A stretch of 64,000 bases of DNA from Heliocidaris erythrogramma (GCA_025617745.1 CM046858.1:34170598-34234597); one strand, 5' to 3'; counted from the first letter of the stretch, positions 30,901 to 42,992 are shown. Notes: generated by a model from the letters alone, not told the origin. Program-made: numbers and translations.

Positions 30901-32639
30901 ACCGCGGCCAAAGTTAAAAAGGCCGATTAGCGGGATTTTCTCCCGGATCTTGTCATATCCATCGGCGACTCTAAGAAGTCGCCGTTCAGCGGGATTAGCG
31001 CGAGCTTTTGTTAAGCGACCCGCCCTGTGATTCCTTCAATTTCGCCCACTTCCTGTTCTTTATTTTTATTCTGCCTTGAAGGAAGTTGCATATTTAGTGT
31101 TTTGAAAGAGCGCCACTTACGGTTTAAATGGTGACTCATTCTGCTTCATTTTGCTTCTTATTTTCTTTGGAAAAAGTACGAATGTATTGAAGTCTCCGTC
31201 AAAGTACCGTACGTATCAGTTGTCATAGTTTTCTGAGAAAAAAAATACCTAGGTTTGTGCCATGACAAAGTCGGCCCCTAACATTTAATTTTCCCACATC
31301 GAGCCCACCACAAAAATATATAGTAATGATAAACGACATAAAAATTAATACACGAATAAGTAAAGGACGGTGAATACATTCTTGCGCCGGACAACTATTC
31401 AAAATATTGCTTTATGTTCCAAACCCAAAAAAAAAATTAAAAAAAAATCAACTAATAACAATAAAAATCCAATCCCAAAATACATTGTTTAGTTTCCAAG
31501 CAATGCAATTATAAATTCACTTTCACATTTTAATAGTTGTATGTAGCCGTCATGGCTGCGGATAAAAAAAAATGAAATTGAAATATCAGAACGAAAAACT
31601 TAATGTTCTCGAGTTAAGACCGGATTTCTGAATATAAATACAACTTTACTTTTGCATGGGTCGCGGAACCAGAACTGGGGACGGGGCCTGGGGGCTGCAG
31701 CCCACCCCCTCCCCCCCCCCCCCCACCCTTTTTTGAGTAAACACGTTTCAAAGATTGTATGAATTAGCTTAATATATTATGATTAATGAGTGAAATCAAA
31801 TCAGCCCCACACACTTTCAAAAACGCCCCTGTGTTGAAAGAGTAGCCTTTCTTTCTTTTTTGGCTTTGCCCTATATTTTTAACGTTTTCGTTATATATGT
31901 CAACAACATCTATTGGGTAATTCGGAATAATATTAAGCACACTTTATTCGAGCGCATGAATTAAAAGAATATTACTTAGTGCTTTGGGTAATGTTGTTAC
32001 AAACCAGCATGATTGGGCAGTTATATAATGAGCGCTTTATTGAAATTAAAACATTATCGATGTGTTATGCGCAATGAAATCCCAGCTTAAATTTCGTGTT
32101 TAATATTACACAAGTAAGTTTTATTTTTTGAAATATCGATCTCGATCAGCCGTCTGGTCTTAAAAAGGAACTCCAAAATATGGGGAAAATGGGGAGAAAA
32201 GTGATTCGATAAGTCCGTTTGTTGTATTAAGAGGGATCGAGTAAAAGAGCGAGAGAGCGAGGTAATTTATTAAAATTATAAGAATTCCGGAACGATGACA
32301 AACTTTTGTGATTGCGCCTGTCCCCGGGTAAGGTTGTTGACTTTGATATGTACGTCGTTAACCTTCATAAGGATCTTTTTCATCACCATGTTTGGTGAGA
32401 TGCCCTGTCCCATAGGAAACTGTAAGTAACATTAAAAATACATGTAGATTGATGTAGAAGATGGATGGCATAAAGAGAGGGAGAGGGTGGAGTGATGTGG
32501 CAGAGAGACAAGGGGGACTGGGTGGCAGGGAAAGAAAGAGAGAGAGACTGTCAGGATGAAGGAGAAATTGACTCTGTCTCGGAGAAGTGACAGGAAGTCG
32601 TGAATGCTTTATAGGTCGATTCACATTTCACACCCCCCC
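30901..32639. other. Unassigned non-coding stretch
   Basis: Scattered inverted words and a poly-C run near 31712. No supportable gene. Confidence 0.35.
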
Positions 32640-33305
32640 CCCCTTGTCCCCCGCAATTTTGAGATAAAGATAACGGCTCGTAGAAAACAATTTTTAGGCG
32701 GAAAGTTATAGTTCGACACCCTGACTGCTTTTCAGTTATTTGGACGTAATACTGCACCGTATGTAACAGGGGTGGGTACAGGGAGGGGGAGTCCCCCCCC
32801 CCCCCCTTCCCGCGCGAAGCGCGAAAGCTCCGACGTTTTAGCATCTTTTTTTTTTAGGCGGAATATTAGTTCACCGCCCTGGCTGCTTTTCAGTTATTTG
32901 GGACGCAATACTGCATTGTATGTAACAGGGCTGGGTACGGGCCGTAAAGCCGTAATGATTATAATCTTTCTTCACTCCCCTATTTTTCTTTCTCTCTTGC
33001 GTTTGCGCCCCCTTCAAGTGTTTCCCAGTGCACGTGCTCCCCTCCCCCCCCCCCCAGACACACCACTGAGCGAAGAGACCGAGCAGGGGTGGGAGGGAGT
33101 ACCCCTCTCCTACATCAGGGAATCTGTCTATAAAACTTGCATTTTAAAGCATCCCAAAATGTTTTTAATGAAAAGAAGGAATGTACGGATCTACGCCAAT
33201 GGACGGAACCCCTTAATTGAGAAAACAATGCGAGTGAACTATTTTGTTGTAGTGGCTGAATAGGGAGGGGGCATGGCCCCCGGTGCCCCCTGTCTACGCC
33301 AGTGA
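32640..33305. repeat. Degraded hAT-like repeats with an internal duplication
   Basis: The segment TAGGCGGAAAGTTATAGTTC...ATGTAACAGGGGTGGGTAC (32693-32780) recurs at 32855-32945. Poly-C runs lie at 32630-32645, 32795-32810 and 33043-33055. Phrases such as CCCCCAGACACACCACTGAG mark element ends. Gly/Pro-rich open frames on both strands are artefacts. Confidence 0.55.
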
Positions 33306-34080
33306 TGATAGGGTTTCCCCGAAGGTATCAGAGGGTAGTGTTTTTATATAAAGTATGTACAATAATGGTGTGTGGTTGTGGTGGTGGGGACTGCATCCAC
33401 CCCAGTTCCTGTTCTGTGGCCCATGCGAACCATTTGTATCTGCAAGACATTGGAGAACTAGAAAGGCCGTCAAAGGCGGCGCTACAGAGTAGTTGCATTC
33501 TTTCCCTAAACGATTCTTTCCTGTCACTATATTTTATATTTTATATTTTTCTCCTTTTTTATCGCAATAAAGACTTCCAGATTTGGCATAATCTACTATT
33601 TAATACATGCATGTAAAATATTATGGTTACTTATTGTTATTATGTAATTTGGCACAATGATACTGGGTGTGAATATATTTGTTTGTGTATTTTACCTTGA
33701 TTATTGTGAAAAATGTTATTTTGAAAAAGGAAGTAATAAAATATTCTTAAAAACAAAAAAAGAACTCTCCGAACTGAAGTTTCTATAACCGATCATCACA
33801 AATCTAATCGATTCTTTTCTTAATCGATTCTTTCCTGTCACTATCCGAAATGAAGTTGGGGTCAAAACTTCAAGGTCACACAGAATTTGCAGGGGTCAAC
33901 CAATCATCACCAAAATCTAATCGATTCTTTCCTGTCACTATCCGAACATTCCATGAAAATTTGGTGCGAATCCGTTCACCCGTTCTCTTGTACACAAACA
34001 AACAAACAAAAAAACAAACAAACATACGGAGCCCTTTACATAACCCTGCCGATTTCATCGGCGTGGGTAATCACTAATAA
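33306..34080 (+). repeat. Dispersed retroelement-like repeat with CGATTCTTTCCTGTCACTAT words
   Basis: The word GATTCTTTCCTGTCACTAT occurs three times (33508, 33829 and 33924). The last leads into CATGAAAATTTGGTGCGAAT and a (CAAA)n tail at 33998-34022, a typical SINE-like ending. The family is not identified. Confidence 0.5.
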
Positions 34081-34766
34081 AAGATGATCATTTCCATTCA
34101 CATGTGTTGTTGTAAAGAAACTCCATATGCACATGCAGACCTCGATCCCTATACCGATATGCATCTTTTGAATGCAAACAAGGAGATAAACCTTTATCTT
34201 TTTACAGCAGAAACTGGGGAACTTCCCTCTCTTTATACCCCAGTGAAATCCCCTTTCTTATTTACACAATATACTAACTGAATGTTTGTTTGCAAAGTTT
34301 CAAATTGCAGAACATAAAATTGTATCAATTTGTCGCAAAATAACATTCAGATTTATTTTTATCAAAGGCATTCACTATGTTGCAAATTTGTTATATGATA
34401 TAAATGAAAAGTCTTTTTTTCGGGGTATATGGGGTATTGATATCTGAAAAGTGTTATTTTCGTTTCTGGTACTTAAAGGGATATTCAAATTCTCACTGAT
34501 ACTGACTCAGCCCCCTCATTTTCTGTTTTTATTCATTGAATGTGGAGTGGAATAAGAAAATTGTTGCTGTACAGAAGATTTTCTTCCCCTGAAATTGAAC
34601 GCCGCAGTTACATCTATAGAAAATGTGAATGCCTTATTTCACCTTTGGCTTGTAAATCTCTATTGTATAAGAAGATCAAGGGAAGCGAGCATTCGTGTAT
34701 TATATTGTTTCAATAGAGCCGGACACGCGTCCGTGATTTGACTCTTCGTCACAAACAATGCGGCAT
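34081..34766. other. Unassigned non-coding stretch
   Basis: AT-rich with no motif-bearing frames. It lies just upstream of the small TATA-driven ORF. Confidence 0.35.
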
Positions 34767-34774
34767 ATGCAAAT
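34767..34774 (+). promoter_or_regulatory. Octamer motif ATGCAAAT
   Basis: A perfect octamer, the POU/Oct factor site, 31 bp upstream of a TATA box in the same orientation. The arrangement is that of a compact promoter; function is inferred. Confidence 0.5.
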
Positions 34775-34804
34775 TTGACCTGGCTTTTGGATCCTTCCGT
34801 GGTT

Positions 34805-34812
34805 TATATAAA
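34805..34812 (+). promoter_or_regulatory. TATA box TATATAAA
   Basis: It lies about 35 bp upstream of an initiator-like TTTTCATC and of the ATG at 34845. The predicted 5' leader would therefore be very short, a few to about 15 nt. Confidence 0.5.
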
Positions 34813-34844
34813 GCAGGATATCTTTTGACAAGTAGCTTTTCATC

Positions 34845-34991
34845 ATGGATAGCATCGTTTCTTCAAATCAACAATCAAGCGAGAGCGAGGATTTCAACAT
34901 GGAGTCAAGCTGCAGCGACGACTGGCACTTGGAGCTGAGCGAATCCATGGACTCCGATGGGATGACGTCATGTCATTCGTTCTCATTGTAG
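34845..34991 (+). CDS. Small acidic Ser/Asp/Glu-rich ORF behind a TATA promoter
   Basis: 48 codons from ATG at 34845 (context CATCATGG) to TAG at 34989-34991. The protein is strongly acidic and Ser-rich (MDSIVSSNQQSSESEDFNME at its start; SCSDDWHLELSESMDSDG in the middle). It has no signal peptide or membrane segment. I do not recognise the family. Support comes from the TATA box, the octamer and the composition, which differs from the hydrophobic or repeat-derived open frames around it. No splice donor is needed, but the ORF could also be a first exon. It could still be a chance ORF. Confidence 0.4.
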   Translation: MDSIVSSNQQSSESEDFNMESSCSDDWHLELSESMDSDGMTSCHSFSL

Positions 34992-34999
34992 TACATGCA

Positions 35000-35344
35000 C
35001 ATAAGTCTACACCAATCCAAAATTATAACATGAAAAGAATTAATATGAACTGAATTATTAATTATTTATGATAAAGAGTGTCGGTACATTCATTCAAATC
35101 TTAGCCTATACAAAGAAAGTAACATGTCCATCATTATGTTCAAAATATGCATTTTGAAACATGAGCAGCCCCCCCCCCCCCCAAAAAAAAAAAGAGAAAG
35201 AATAACAATAAACGAATAAAAATAATAAAAAATAGAGAGAGAGAGATACCCCAAAAAAGAAAAAAAAAAGATAAAATAAATAAGCAAATTAAAAAAAAAT
35301 AAAACAAGATAATAGGAAACGAAGAAGCTTGACTGGGGAGGAAT
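35000..35344. other. A-rich low-complexity stretch
   Basis: Contains a poly-C run at 35168-35182 and long A/G-rich tracts at 35183-35310. No gene. Confidence 0.5.
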
Positions 35345-35461
35345 TTTTAATTTGTAAACAAATCTTTAGGCATTTTACTCCCAGTGTTAAAGATCGTATG
35401 CTCGATCTGTAATGAAAAACACTGGGAGTAAAATGCCTAAAGATTTGTTTACAAATTAAAA
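35345..35461. repeat. Perfect 44-bp inverted repeat (hairpin)
   Basis: Arms 35345-35388 and 35418-35461 are exact reverse complements over 44 bp. The 29-nt loop itself contains a 6-bp stem (AGATCG...CGATCT). No mismatch is present, so the structure is recent or kept by conversion. It may be the core of a small foldback element or a hairpin RNA source. Confidence 0.9.
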
Positions 35462-36189
35462 GATAATAGGAGTTTTCTCCGACCATAATTAGCATTAAAA
35501 GCCGGTTGAGAGGAGAATGAACTGGAGACAATAATGGATAGGGGTGGGGATGAAGACTATCCACCGGTGGTTATTGACGAAATGTTGGATTTCTGCTTTT
35601 GTTGGAGGTCATCTGATGAAAGTACATGTACCTTTCAAAACGTTGCAAGGGATCTGAGTATAGTCTTGCAGGGGGGGGGGGGGGTTGTCATATGTCCGAA
35701 AAGTCTTCGACAAGCAACAGCAAAAAGACAGAAAGAAAGAAATTGCTGGTGCCCTTTTGTAGCGAGCTCCAGCCATGGGGCGGTCCATCGTTATGTGTTC
35801 TTTATAAAGGCCGATTGATTGAAAAATAAAGTAAAAGAGAAAATGTAAAAATGAACCCTTTACAATGCTTTCTATAAACTACATGTATATGCTACGTACA
35901 TTGAGGAGATATTACGAGATTCTTTGAGAAAACAAATCCGAGGGAGCTGCCAAGCTTCATTTATTTTTGCATTTAAGGCCTTAAAAACACTTTCTATAAA
36001 ATATGCATTTTATTAATGATTTGGGTGCGTAATAATCCAGGACCACACATTTTCTCCACTTCATCATTCTTTCATTTCCATCCCCCTCCCCCCTTGAAAG
36101 TGCTGCCCTTGGCACGTGCCCCCTCTATCCGCCCCGTTACACCACTGGACCGTGCGAGACAGAAGAAAGGTTGATGTAGCAAAATCGGA
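35462..36189. other. Unassigned non-coding stretch
   Basis: A poly-G run at 35671-35684 and the end-like phrase CCGCCCCGTTACACCACTGG (36130-36149) suggest a decayed hAT-like insertion. Open frames crossing the G-run are artefacts. Confidence 0.4.
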
Positions 36190-36443
36190 TTATATGGATC
36201 TCGCTTTGAATTCTGAATTCTCATTGTAACTTCCTATATCTCACTTATTCACATGATTCATGTTTGCCTTTTTGTTTCGTAAATTTTAGTTTTTTTCTTC
36301 TTTTTTTCGTCGTTTATCCTAGGGCTATTCTTTTATTTATCCCCATATTTCTTCATTTATCATATATTTATTCCTTTATCTTATCCTTCCGTTTTGTCTC
36401 CCTTGATTTGTTTCATTTTTTCTTCGTCTACCACATTCTCTAT

Positions 36444-36760
36444 CAGGGCCAGCCGAACGTTTTTGAGATTGGTGGAGCCCAAATATGGGAACCATGCAGG
36501 AATGTTACTATTGTGCTACAAAAAAGGGGCCCAGTCTCCGCCGTCGTCGACATTCCCGACAAAATTTTTGTTGACAACCCCAAAAAAGTCCAATATCGTC
36601 GCCGTTGTCGAATTCCCGGCAAGCCCCCCCCCCAAAAAAAAAACACACATGGGGGGGGGGGGGGGGGGGGGGGGGTCCAAACTTTTTTAAAACACATTTT
36701 CTATGTCCCAGGCAAAAAATATCGGAGGTCCCCCCCCCCCCTCCGGTTCCGCCGTCCATA
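36444..36760. mobile_element. ~317-bp insertion in copy 1 only
   Basis: Copy 2 reads CTTTCTCTATTATCCTCAC without interruption; copy 1 has TCTAT, then 317 bp, then TCTAT. The insert starts CAGGGCCAGCCG, contains a very long G-run (36651-36675) and a C-run. The empty site in copy 2 supports a mobile origin with a possible 5-bp duplication. Ends do not form clear inverted repeats. Confidence 0.65.
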
Positions 36761-37061
36761 TCTATTATCCTCACAATTCTGTTTTTTTTTTAATGTATTC
36801 ATCTATCTTCCTAAGACGTTATTGCGACAATAACTCATAAACGTATTTGCATATCATATTTTCTATTTATTGTTTTATATGCACTTAAACAATTGGCCTT
36901 ATGCTGATTCAATCTGATTTAACAATGAATGAATAAAGTCGTTTACTTTCATTTCTTATTTTCCAGTCTTATCCTTCATATTTTCTTTCAAACAATATTT
37001 CATTAGTAGTCATTATTATATCATCATGATGTTACTGTTATAGGAATTTATTATTTTAGCG

Positions 37062-37137
37062 AGACTATACCACAGAACTCCTAAAGACGTCTTTAGTTCT
37101 GTGGACTTTACGCTTCGGAGAAGCGTATAGTCTTCTC
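37062..37137. repeat. Nested palindrome in duplication copy 1
   Basis: An outer pair GACTATAC/GTATAGTC encloses CCACAGAACT...AGTTCTGTGG, with the inner CTAAAGAC/GTCTTTAG, and a second small hairpin ACGCTTC...GAAGCGT. Copy 2 lacks this segment (near 40338), so it is an insertion of about 80 bp. Confidence 0.75.
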
Positions 37138-38160
37138 TTCTTCTACGCTTCTCCATTCTGTATTTTCCCATTTTGTCGCCTTTTCAAGTTATTCAATTTT
37201 GTTGATGTATATGGAAAATGATGATTAGTATAATAAATTAATATTGATAACTTTAGCAGCTTCGTAGTAAGAAAAGGACTACCATTTTCATAGCGCTAAT
37301 GTGTTTTTTTGCCAAAAAAACATAAGGAAAAACAAAACAAAACGATGTTTCTCTTATTATTTCAATCATCTTTACAGAATCGTTTCGTGTGGATTCCGTG
37401 TTATATTCTCATGTTGTTGTTTTTTGCCGTAGATTATAAGCTCTCATGAAGCGGTCGGAAGACTAATGAATTCACAGTTTAAACCTAATAAATCGGTTCG
37501 ACTTTCGCTAACTTCTAAAGTCTAAATAGAGGAAAATGTTCAATAATAAATCCTCCGTTATAAGTAGTACGCTGGTACAAGTATATATATATTCGGGATT
37601 ATTCTTTTCTACAGCTACCAACTTTGATCCGCCTTTGGAAAAGAAAGTAATCGATGAGTGTTTTATTATCTTAGATCCTCTTGCTGAGTTATATACATTT
37701 ACGACCACAAAACGGGGAAGTTTCAGCCCCCTGAATTGTCTGGATTGGACCTCCATTGACAAATTGGGGGATTATCGGCGTTGGCGACCTTTGTTCGTAT
37801 TTCCTTTGTTCTCATCTGCAATGAAAAGACAGGAAATCCATTCATGCTTTTGAAACCGTTAGAACCCAAGCTTGACCCAGTTTATCGTTTGTAAAGTACG
37901 GCGACTAATATAGTTCAAAAAAATGTGAATAACGCTACTCCTTTATACAGAAAACAATTCAGCAGAGGAAGCAATAATGAAAGTATGTATGATACTGATG
38001 ATGAGAAATCGTGAACTCCATAATAAACACAAGAATGTAAAACAAAAATATGTAGAAGAAACTTCCCCAGAAGATTTTCATCTATTTATTTCTAACCTTT
38101 TGCTTTTATTTCATTATGCATTTCACATTTAATTATTATTTTTTTTTTTTTTGCTTCATG

Positions 38161-39809
38161 AGTTTTGATCGTACTCTTTGTTTCTACTTTTCCTGTTGGT
38201 GTTTTTGTGTTCTTTTCTAAACGAATAGACGAGCACAGAAGACGTAATTGTTGTTGAAGAGGGTGAGAGAAATATAAAATAGAGTGCTCATAATGGAGAA
38301 CAAGAGACGGTAATAAAGAAGGTCAGAAATGAAGACAGAACAATTGATGGGAAAAGTGTAATTCCAGATAAAGATATTAAAATAATCGCGTAAATGGGAT
38401 GTTCCAAAATAGATTTATAATGAAGAAAAAGATGGAATCTTTATATAAAGCATATAGGTTTAGGTATGGTCTTACAAATAATCATGTTTTTTTTTGCTTT
38501 TGTTGCTGTTAATAATATTATTATCATCATCATCATCATTATCAACAACATCATCATTATCAATATCATATTCATCATATAATTACATCATTATAATTAC
38601 AATTGTTCTTGTTGTTCTTCATCTTGTTATTGAAAATAAAAGATTACATTGTAGACCCGTTTTGAAAGAAAAGAGATTGGCCTGTGTCAGATGAGGATGG
38701 ATGTAAAAACATATCTTTTGGGGGGAACTTCGGTTGGTATCCGAGTTATTTATCGCGCAAATTTCATTTGACTTTTCTATAATGTAATCTCCAGATGTAG
38801 CGCTCGGGTATTCTGATAGGAGAGGCAAGAATGAATATCGGGTAATATAGGGCTATACAGTACACAGGGCTCTCCTTTGTGATACTCTTTTCTTTCTTCC
38901 TTATATTCAGCTTTTTTTGTTCTTGTTCTTTATCTCCTAATTTTTGTTCTTTGCTTTCACTTGGGCCTATACTTGAAAAAAATTGTAGGAGTGGTCGCCC
39001 CCTAACCCACACCCCACTGTATCGCCGCCCCTGGTTACCTCTCATATATCAGTTATTCCGTTTTATTATGCATTTCATGGTTGTAACCGAGCAGAATTTT
39101 CGGTCTTCGGAATTCTCTATTTTTTTTTTTATTTGGGGGGGGGGGGGGGTGTATTTGCCAATATCCCATTTATGTTCTTATGAATGAAATCGAGAATAGC
39201 CCAATATGTTAGGAATTCAATCAATAAAACTCTAAATCTGAATCTGAATCTTTCTTGTTTCTGCTGATGTTACAGGCGCGAAGGCGATGTTTTACCCTCC
39301 TGTTGATCGATCGCTTATCCTTTTATGGCCCGATCCCCAGAAGCCCCCCCCCCCCCATGATGAATTTTTGCCGTAAGCGTCTGCCAAGCCACATGTATAT
39401 TTTGTCGGACAACTTACTGGAGAAATTTGTTTGATAGTTGATAAGAAATAGGCCTAAATGTGTTTATTGCCGTCGTTCTCTCATCCTTGTTCTCCCATTT
39501 TCTTGTTTCTCTCCATTCCGTTGTCTAAACGAATTGTTTTTGCGCCTTGTGTATTTTGCCCCCCCCCCCCCTCTCTCTCTCTCTCTTTAGACAGAGGGAC
39601 ACGGGGTTGGTGAAGTTATACGATATATCAATTCCACCCCAACTTTGTCTCCTCCTTGAAATTCATCTGTTCCATCCTAATTTCCTGCGTTGAGTACTGC
39701 CTGAATTCTTTTTCCGAGAGTAAATAAAAACCTTCTTTTTTCTTTATTGATTGTATTTCTTGTATTTCGCCCCCCTTCATTTTGACCCCCTTTGGCATTT
39801 GTGGTTTTT
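38161..39809. other. Spacer between the duplicated modules
   Basis: Contains an ATT/ATC microsatellite (about 38512-38600), G/C runs at 39136-39150, 39344-39357 and 39560-39570, and a short LINE-like end, AACTCTAAATCTGAATCTGAATC, cut to its sense, near 39228-39250. No supportable gene. Confidence 0.45.
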
Positions 39810-41720
39810 TTTTCATTTCTATCAATTCTGAATTCCCGTTGTAATTTCCTATTTCTCACTTATTCACATGATTCATGATTTTTTTTTTTAATTTTCATCA
39901 ATTTTTTTCTTTTTTTTCTTCATTAATTTATCCTATGGTTATTCCTTTTGTTTTTTTCTCCTCCATTTATCGTAGAGTTATTCCTTCATCTTTTCCTTCC
40001 ATTTCGTCATCCTTGATTTTTCCCCTTCTTTCTTCGTCCACCGCTTTCTCTATTATCCTCACAATTTGTTTTCTTCAATTTATTCATATATTTTCCGAAG
40101 AGAGTATTGCTACCATAACTCATAAAAGTATTTGCTGTAATATATCATTATTACCATATTTTCTATTTATTGTTTTATATGTATTCGAATAAATCGTGAA
40201 TGAATGAAGTCATTTACTTATATTTTTATTTTCCATTCTTATTTTTTACCCTCAAATACTATTTCATTAGTAGTCATTATTATATCATCATGATGGGTTA
40301 CTATTTATTTTGGGAAATGTGTTTTATTATTTTAGCGAGACTAATTTACACTTTTCCGATTCCTTCTGTATTTTCCATTTTTTTTTCGATTTTCAAGTTG
40401 TTCAACTTTGTTGATGTATTTATAGAATATTATAAGAAATTAATATTTATAACTTTAGCCGCCTCGTAATAAGAAAAGAACTACCATTTTCACAGTATTC
40501 ATGTGTTTGTCTGTTTTTCTTTTCTTTTTTTTAAATCGATGTTTCTCTGCATTATTATAATCATCTTTACAGAATCGTTTCGTGGGTATTCCGTCGTTAT
40601 CTATTCTCATTTTTGCCGCAAATTATAAGCTCTCAGCGGTCGGAAGACTGAAATCAGAGAGTTCAAAACGGACTTAATCAGTTCAATTTTCGCTAACGTC
40701 TAAAAAATATAAAATAGGGGAAAATGTTCAATAATAACTCCTCTGTTATGATTGGTACGCTGGTACAAGTATATATATATATATATAAATTTATTTATAT
40801 ATTCCGGATTATTCTTTTTTATAACCACCAACTCCGACCCGCCTTTGGAAAAGCAAGTAATCGATGATGGATTTATTTTGTTAAATGCCTTTGCTGAGTT
40901 ATATGACTTTCCCAAAACGGGGGGGGGGGGGGGGGCAGGCAATGTTATTACAACATGGACACCATGCCCATACATGAACTTACAAAATGGGCCCTAAAAA
41001 GAAATCAACTTTGGAACTCAGAATACCCGAAACAAGTAGTGTAATATATTCACCAACTTAATGTGAAGGGGATAATGTCAGGCTGTGAAAAGTAGAAAAG
41101 TATAACCCCCCCCCCCCCCCTGATTTTATTCCCATTTCACTGTATTATTATATCATGATGGGCACGTTCATCGCCGGTATTGAAAAAAACAACCCTTTTA
41201 ATGTGTTTTTGTGTACAGGCATGGTGCGCACCTTGTCATGGCAGTGCCCCCCCCCCCCGGAAATGGATGTGTAACGACAATTTATAGAACACTATACAAC
41301 ATGTAAAATGCCTGAATTGGAGCTCCATTGACAAAATCGGGGATTATCTGAACTGCTTCGTTCGTATTTTCTTTGTTCTCATCTGCAATGAAAAGACAGG
41401 AAATCTATTCATGCTTTTGAAACCGTTAGAACCTAAGCTGCGCTCAGTTTATCGTTTGTAATTTATGTCGACTGACTGAATATATTGAGTTCAATAAAAT
41501 GTGAATAATGTTACTTTTTTATACAGAAAAACAATTCAGCAGACGAAGCAATAATGAAAGTATGTGTGATGATGATGATGAGAAATCGTGAACTCCATAA
41601 TAAACCTATGAATGTAAAAGAAAAAAAGTAGAAGAAATGCCCTCAAAAGATTTTCATGTATTTATTTTTAACCTTTTGCTTTTACTTCATTATGCATTTG
41701 ATTTTTTTTGCCTCATGACT
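39810..41720. repeat. Large direct duplication, copy 2
   Basis: The partner of 36190-38160. It lacks the 317-bp insert and the nested palindrome, but carries its own insertion at about 40920-41310, with G- and C-runs, that copy 1 lacks. Confidence 0.85.
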
Positions 41721-42816
41721 CCTTCCCGCGATAAAAAACAGCTGCATGATTCCATTGCACGCGCGATGACGTCAAGAGTTCAAAGTTGAAAGTGTAATTA
41801 CGAATACAGTAGGCCTCGACCATACTACTACTTTCATTTGCTCAAACTTTACTCTGTCAGCTCCAACCCGTCAAAAAAAATCCGATCAATGATAAAATAA
41901 ACTTCCGTGGAAAATATATTTAAAAAATGAAAAAAAAAAAGTTTCTATATGGAAATCCGGTGGCAAAGCTGGAGAAAAAGAACCCGGCACGCGAGGCGAA
42001 GTGGTCGATCGATCTAATTTGCATAAACTATGCAAATAAGGCAGAGATCGAGGGTACACGTAATTCATATGGAAATGAATAGAGCGTGCGTGCACAACTA
42101 GCCTATTTTGATTGGGCGGTTCTCGGCAGTGAGCCTGAGCGTTGCTATGTGCGCTTTTCGATTCGAGTTCAAGAGGTTTTGAAACGGTTTTTCTACCCCA
42201 AATCGTTATCATTTCAAAGTCAAATGTCAAATGTATAATCATTCGAATCAGTAAGGATTTATGTTTATTCATGTAGTAATGAGTGAAGTAAATGGTGTAA
42301 AAGTGGGCTGGTCTCTTCGATTTTCTCAAACCGCATATCTCAAACTTGCTAAAACGTCGCAGCTTTCGCGCTTTTAACACTGGGAAAGGAACTTTTTTAA
42401 AGCTTCCCTTCTCCCTTTTCGTACATTTCTTTGTTTTTCCTTTTTTCTGTACTCTTCTCTTTCCTAAAACATTGTATATTTCTTTAGTTTCCCTTAATCT
42501 ATCCTCTTCTCTCTCTTTATGTATTTCTGTCTTCAATATTTCTGCGTAGGCAATGGAACGAATTTTTCCGCGATATGGCTAAACAGTTGTGTACAAAAAA
42601 ATGCGCGGCTGGGGCACGTGCCACCTCCCCCCCCCCCCCCCCCCCCCCCCCCGACCCCCCTCCTCCCGTAGATATGCCACTGAAACGAATAACATTTGTT
42701 ATCAAACACAAACAAATGTTCTTATAAGCTACTGTAAACGTTAAACTTGATTGGATTAGAGCAAATTTTTCATAATTAGAATAGATAAATATCTAAATAG
42801 TAAAATTCAACTTCAT
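41721..42816. other. Unassigned stretch with regulatory-looking motifs
   Basis: Holds the paired octamers (42017-42037), a ~30-bp C-run at 42627-42652 and the end-like phrase CCGTAGATATGCCACTG (42666-42682). The 216-codon minus-strand frame at 41886-42536 has no motif and spans composite repeat sequence, so I do not call it a gene. Confidence 0.4.
42017..42037. promoter_or_regulatory. Inverted pair of octamer sites
   Basis: ATTTGCAT at 42017-42024 and ATGCAAAT at 42030-42037, separated by AAACT, form a perfect 8-bp inverted pair. It could bind POU-class factors as a dimer. No gene start is evident next to it. Confidence 0.4.
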
Positions 42817-42992
42817 CTGGGGGTATTTCATAAAGCAGTTCGTAAGTTACGCACGACTTTACGCACGACTGGTGGTCAGTTCTTGTACTAAATGATTGAG
42901 AATCTGATTAGTATAGCACCCAAGAACATGTTCCAGTTGTTCGTAAAGTCATTCGTAACTTTACGAACAGCTTTTATTATGAAACACCCCAG
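42817..42992. mobile_element. 176-bp MITE with paired CGTAA-rich arms
   Basis: The left end CTGGGGGTATTTCATAAAGC and the right end, TTATGAAACACCCCAG, are inverted counterparts. Inside, repeated TTCGTAAGTTACG and TTTACGAAC words pair across the element, so the whole unit can fold. The type, ending in GGGTRTTTCATAA, is common in marine invertebrate genomes, to my knowledge. Confidence 0.7.

Larger units (their letters stand above)
36190..38160. repeat. Large direct duplication, copy 1
   Basis: Collinear with 39810-41720. Shared blocks in order include TCTCACTTATTCACATGATTC, cut to its sense; TTTCATTAGTAGTCATTATT; ACGCTGGTACAAGTATATAT; CCGCCTTTGGAAAAG; GAAACCGTTAGAACC; and CTCCATAATAAAC. Identity is moderate, with indels. 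Neither copy holds a recognisable gene. Confidence 0.85.

Noticed and set aside
33998-34022. (CAAA)n as an independent microsatellite
   Set aside because: It is better explained as the tail of the SINE-like repeat that precedes it.
36264-36833. 189-codon frame and its antisense Pro/Gly-rich frames
   Set aside because: They cross the insertion and its long G/C runs; composition reflects the homopolymers.
41886-42536. 216-codon minus-strand open frame
   Set aside because: Basic, low-complexity sequence without motifs that spans several repeat remnants; no start context or splice support.
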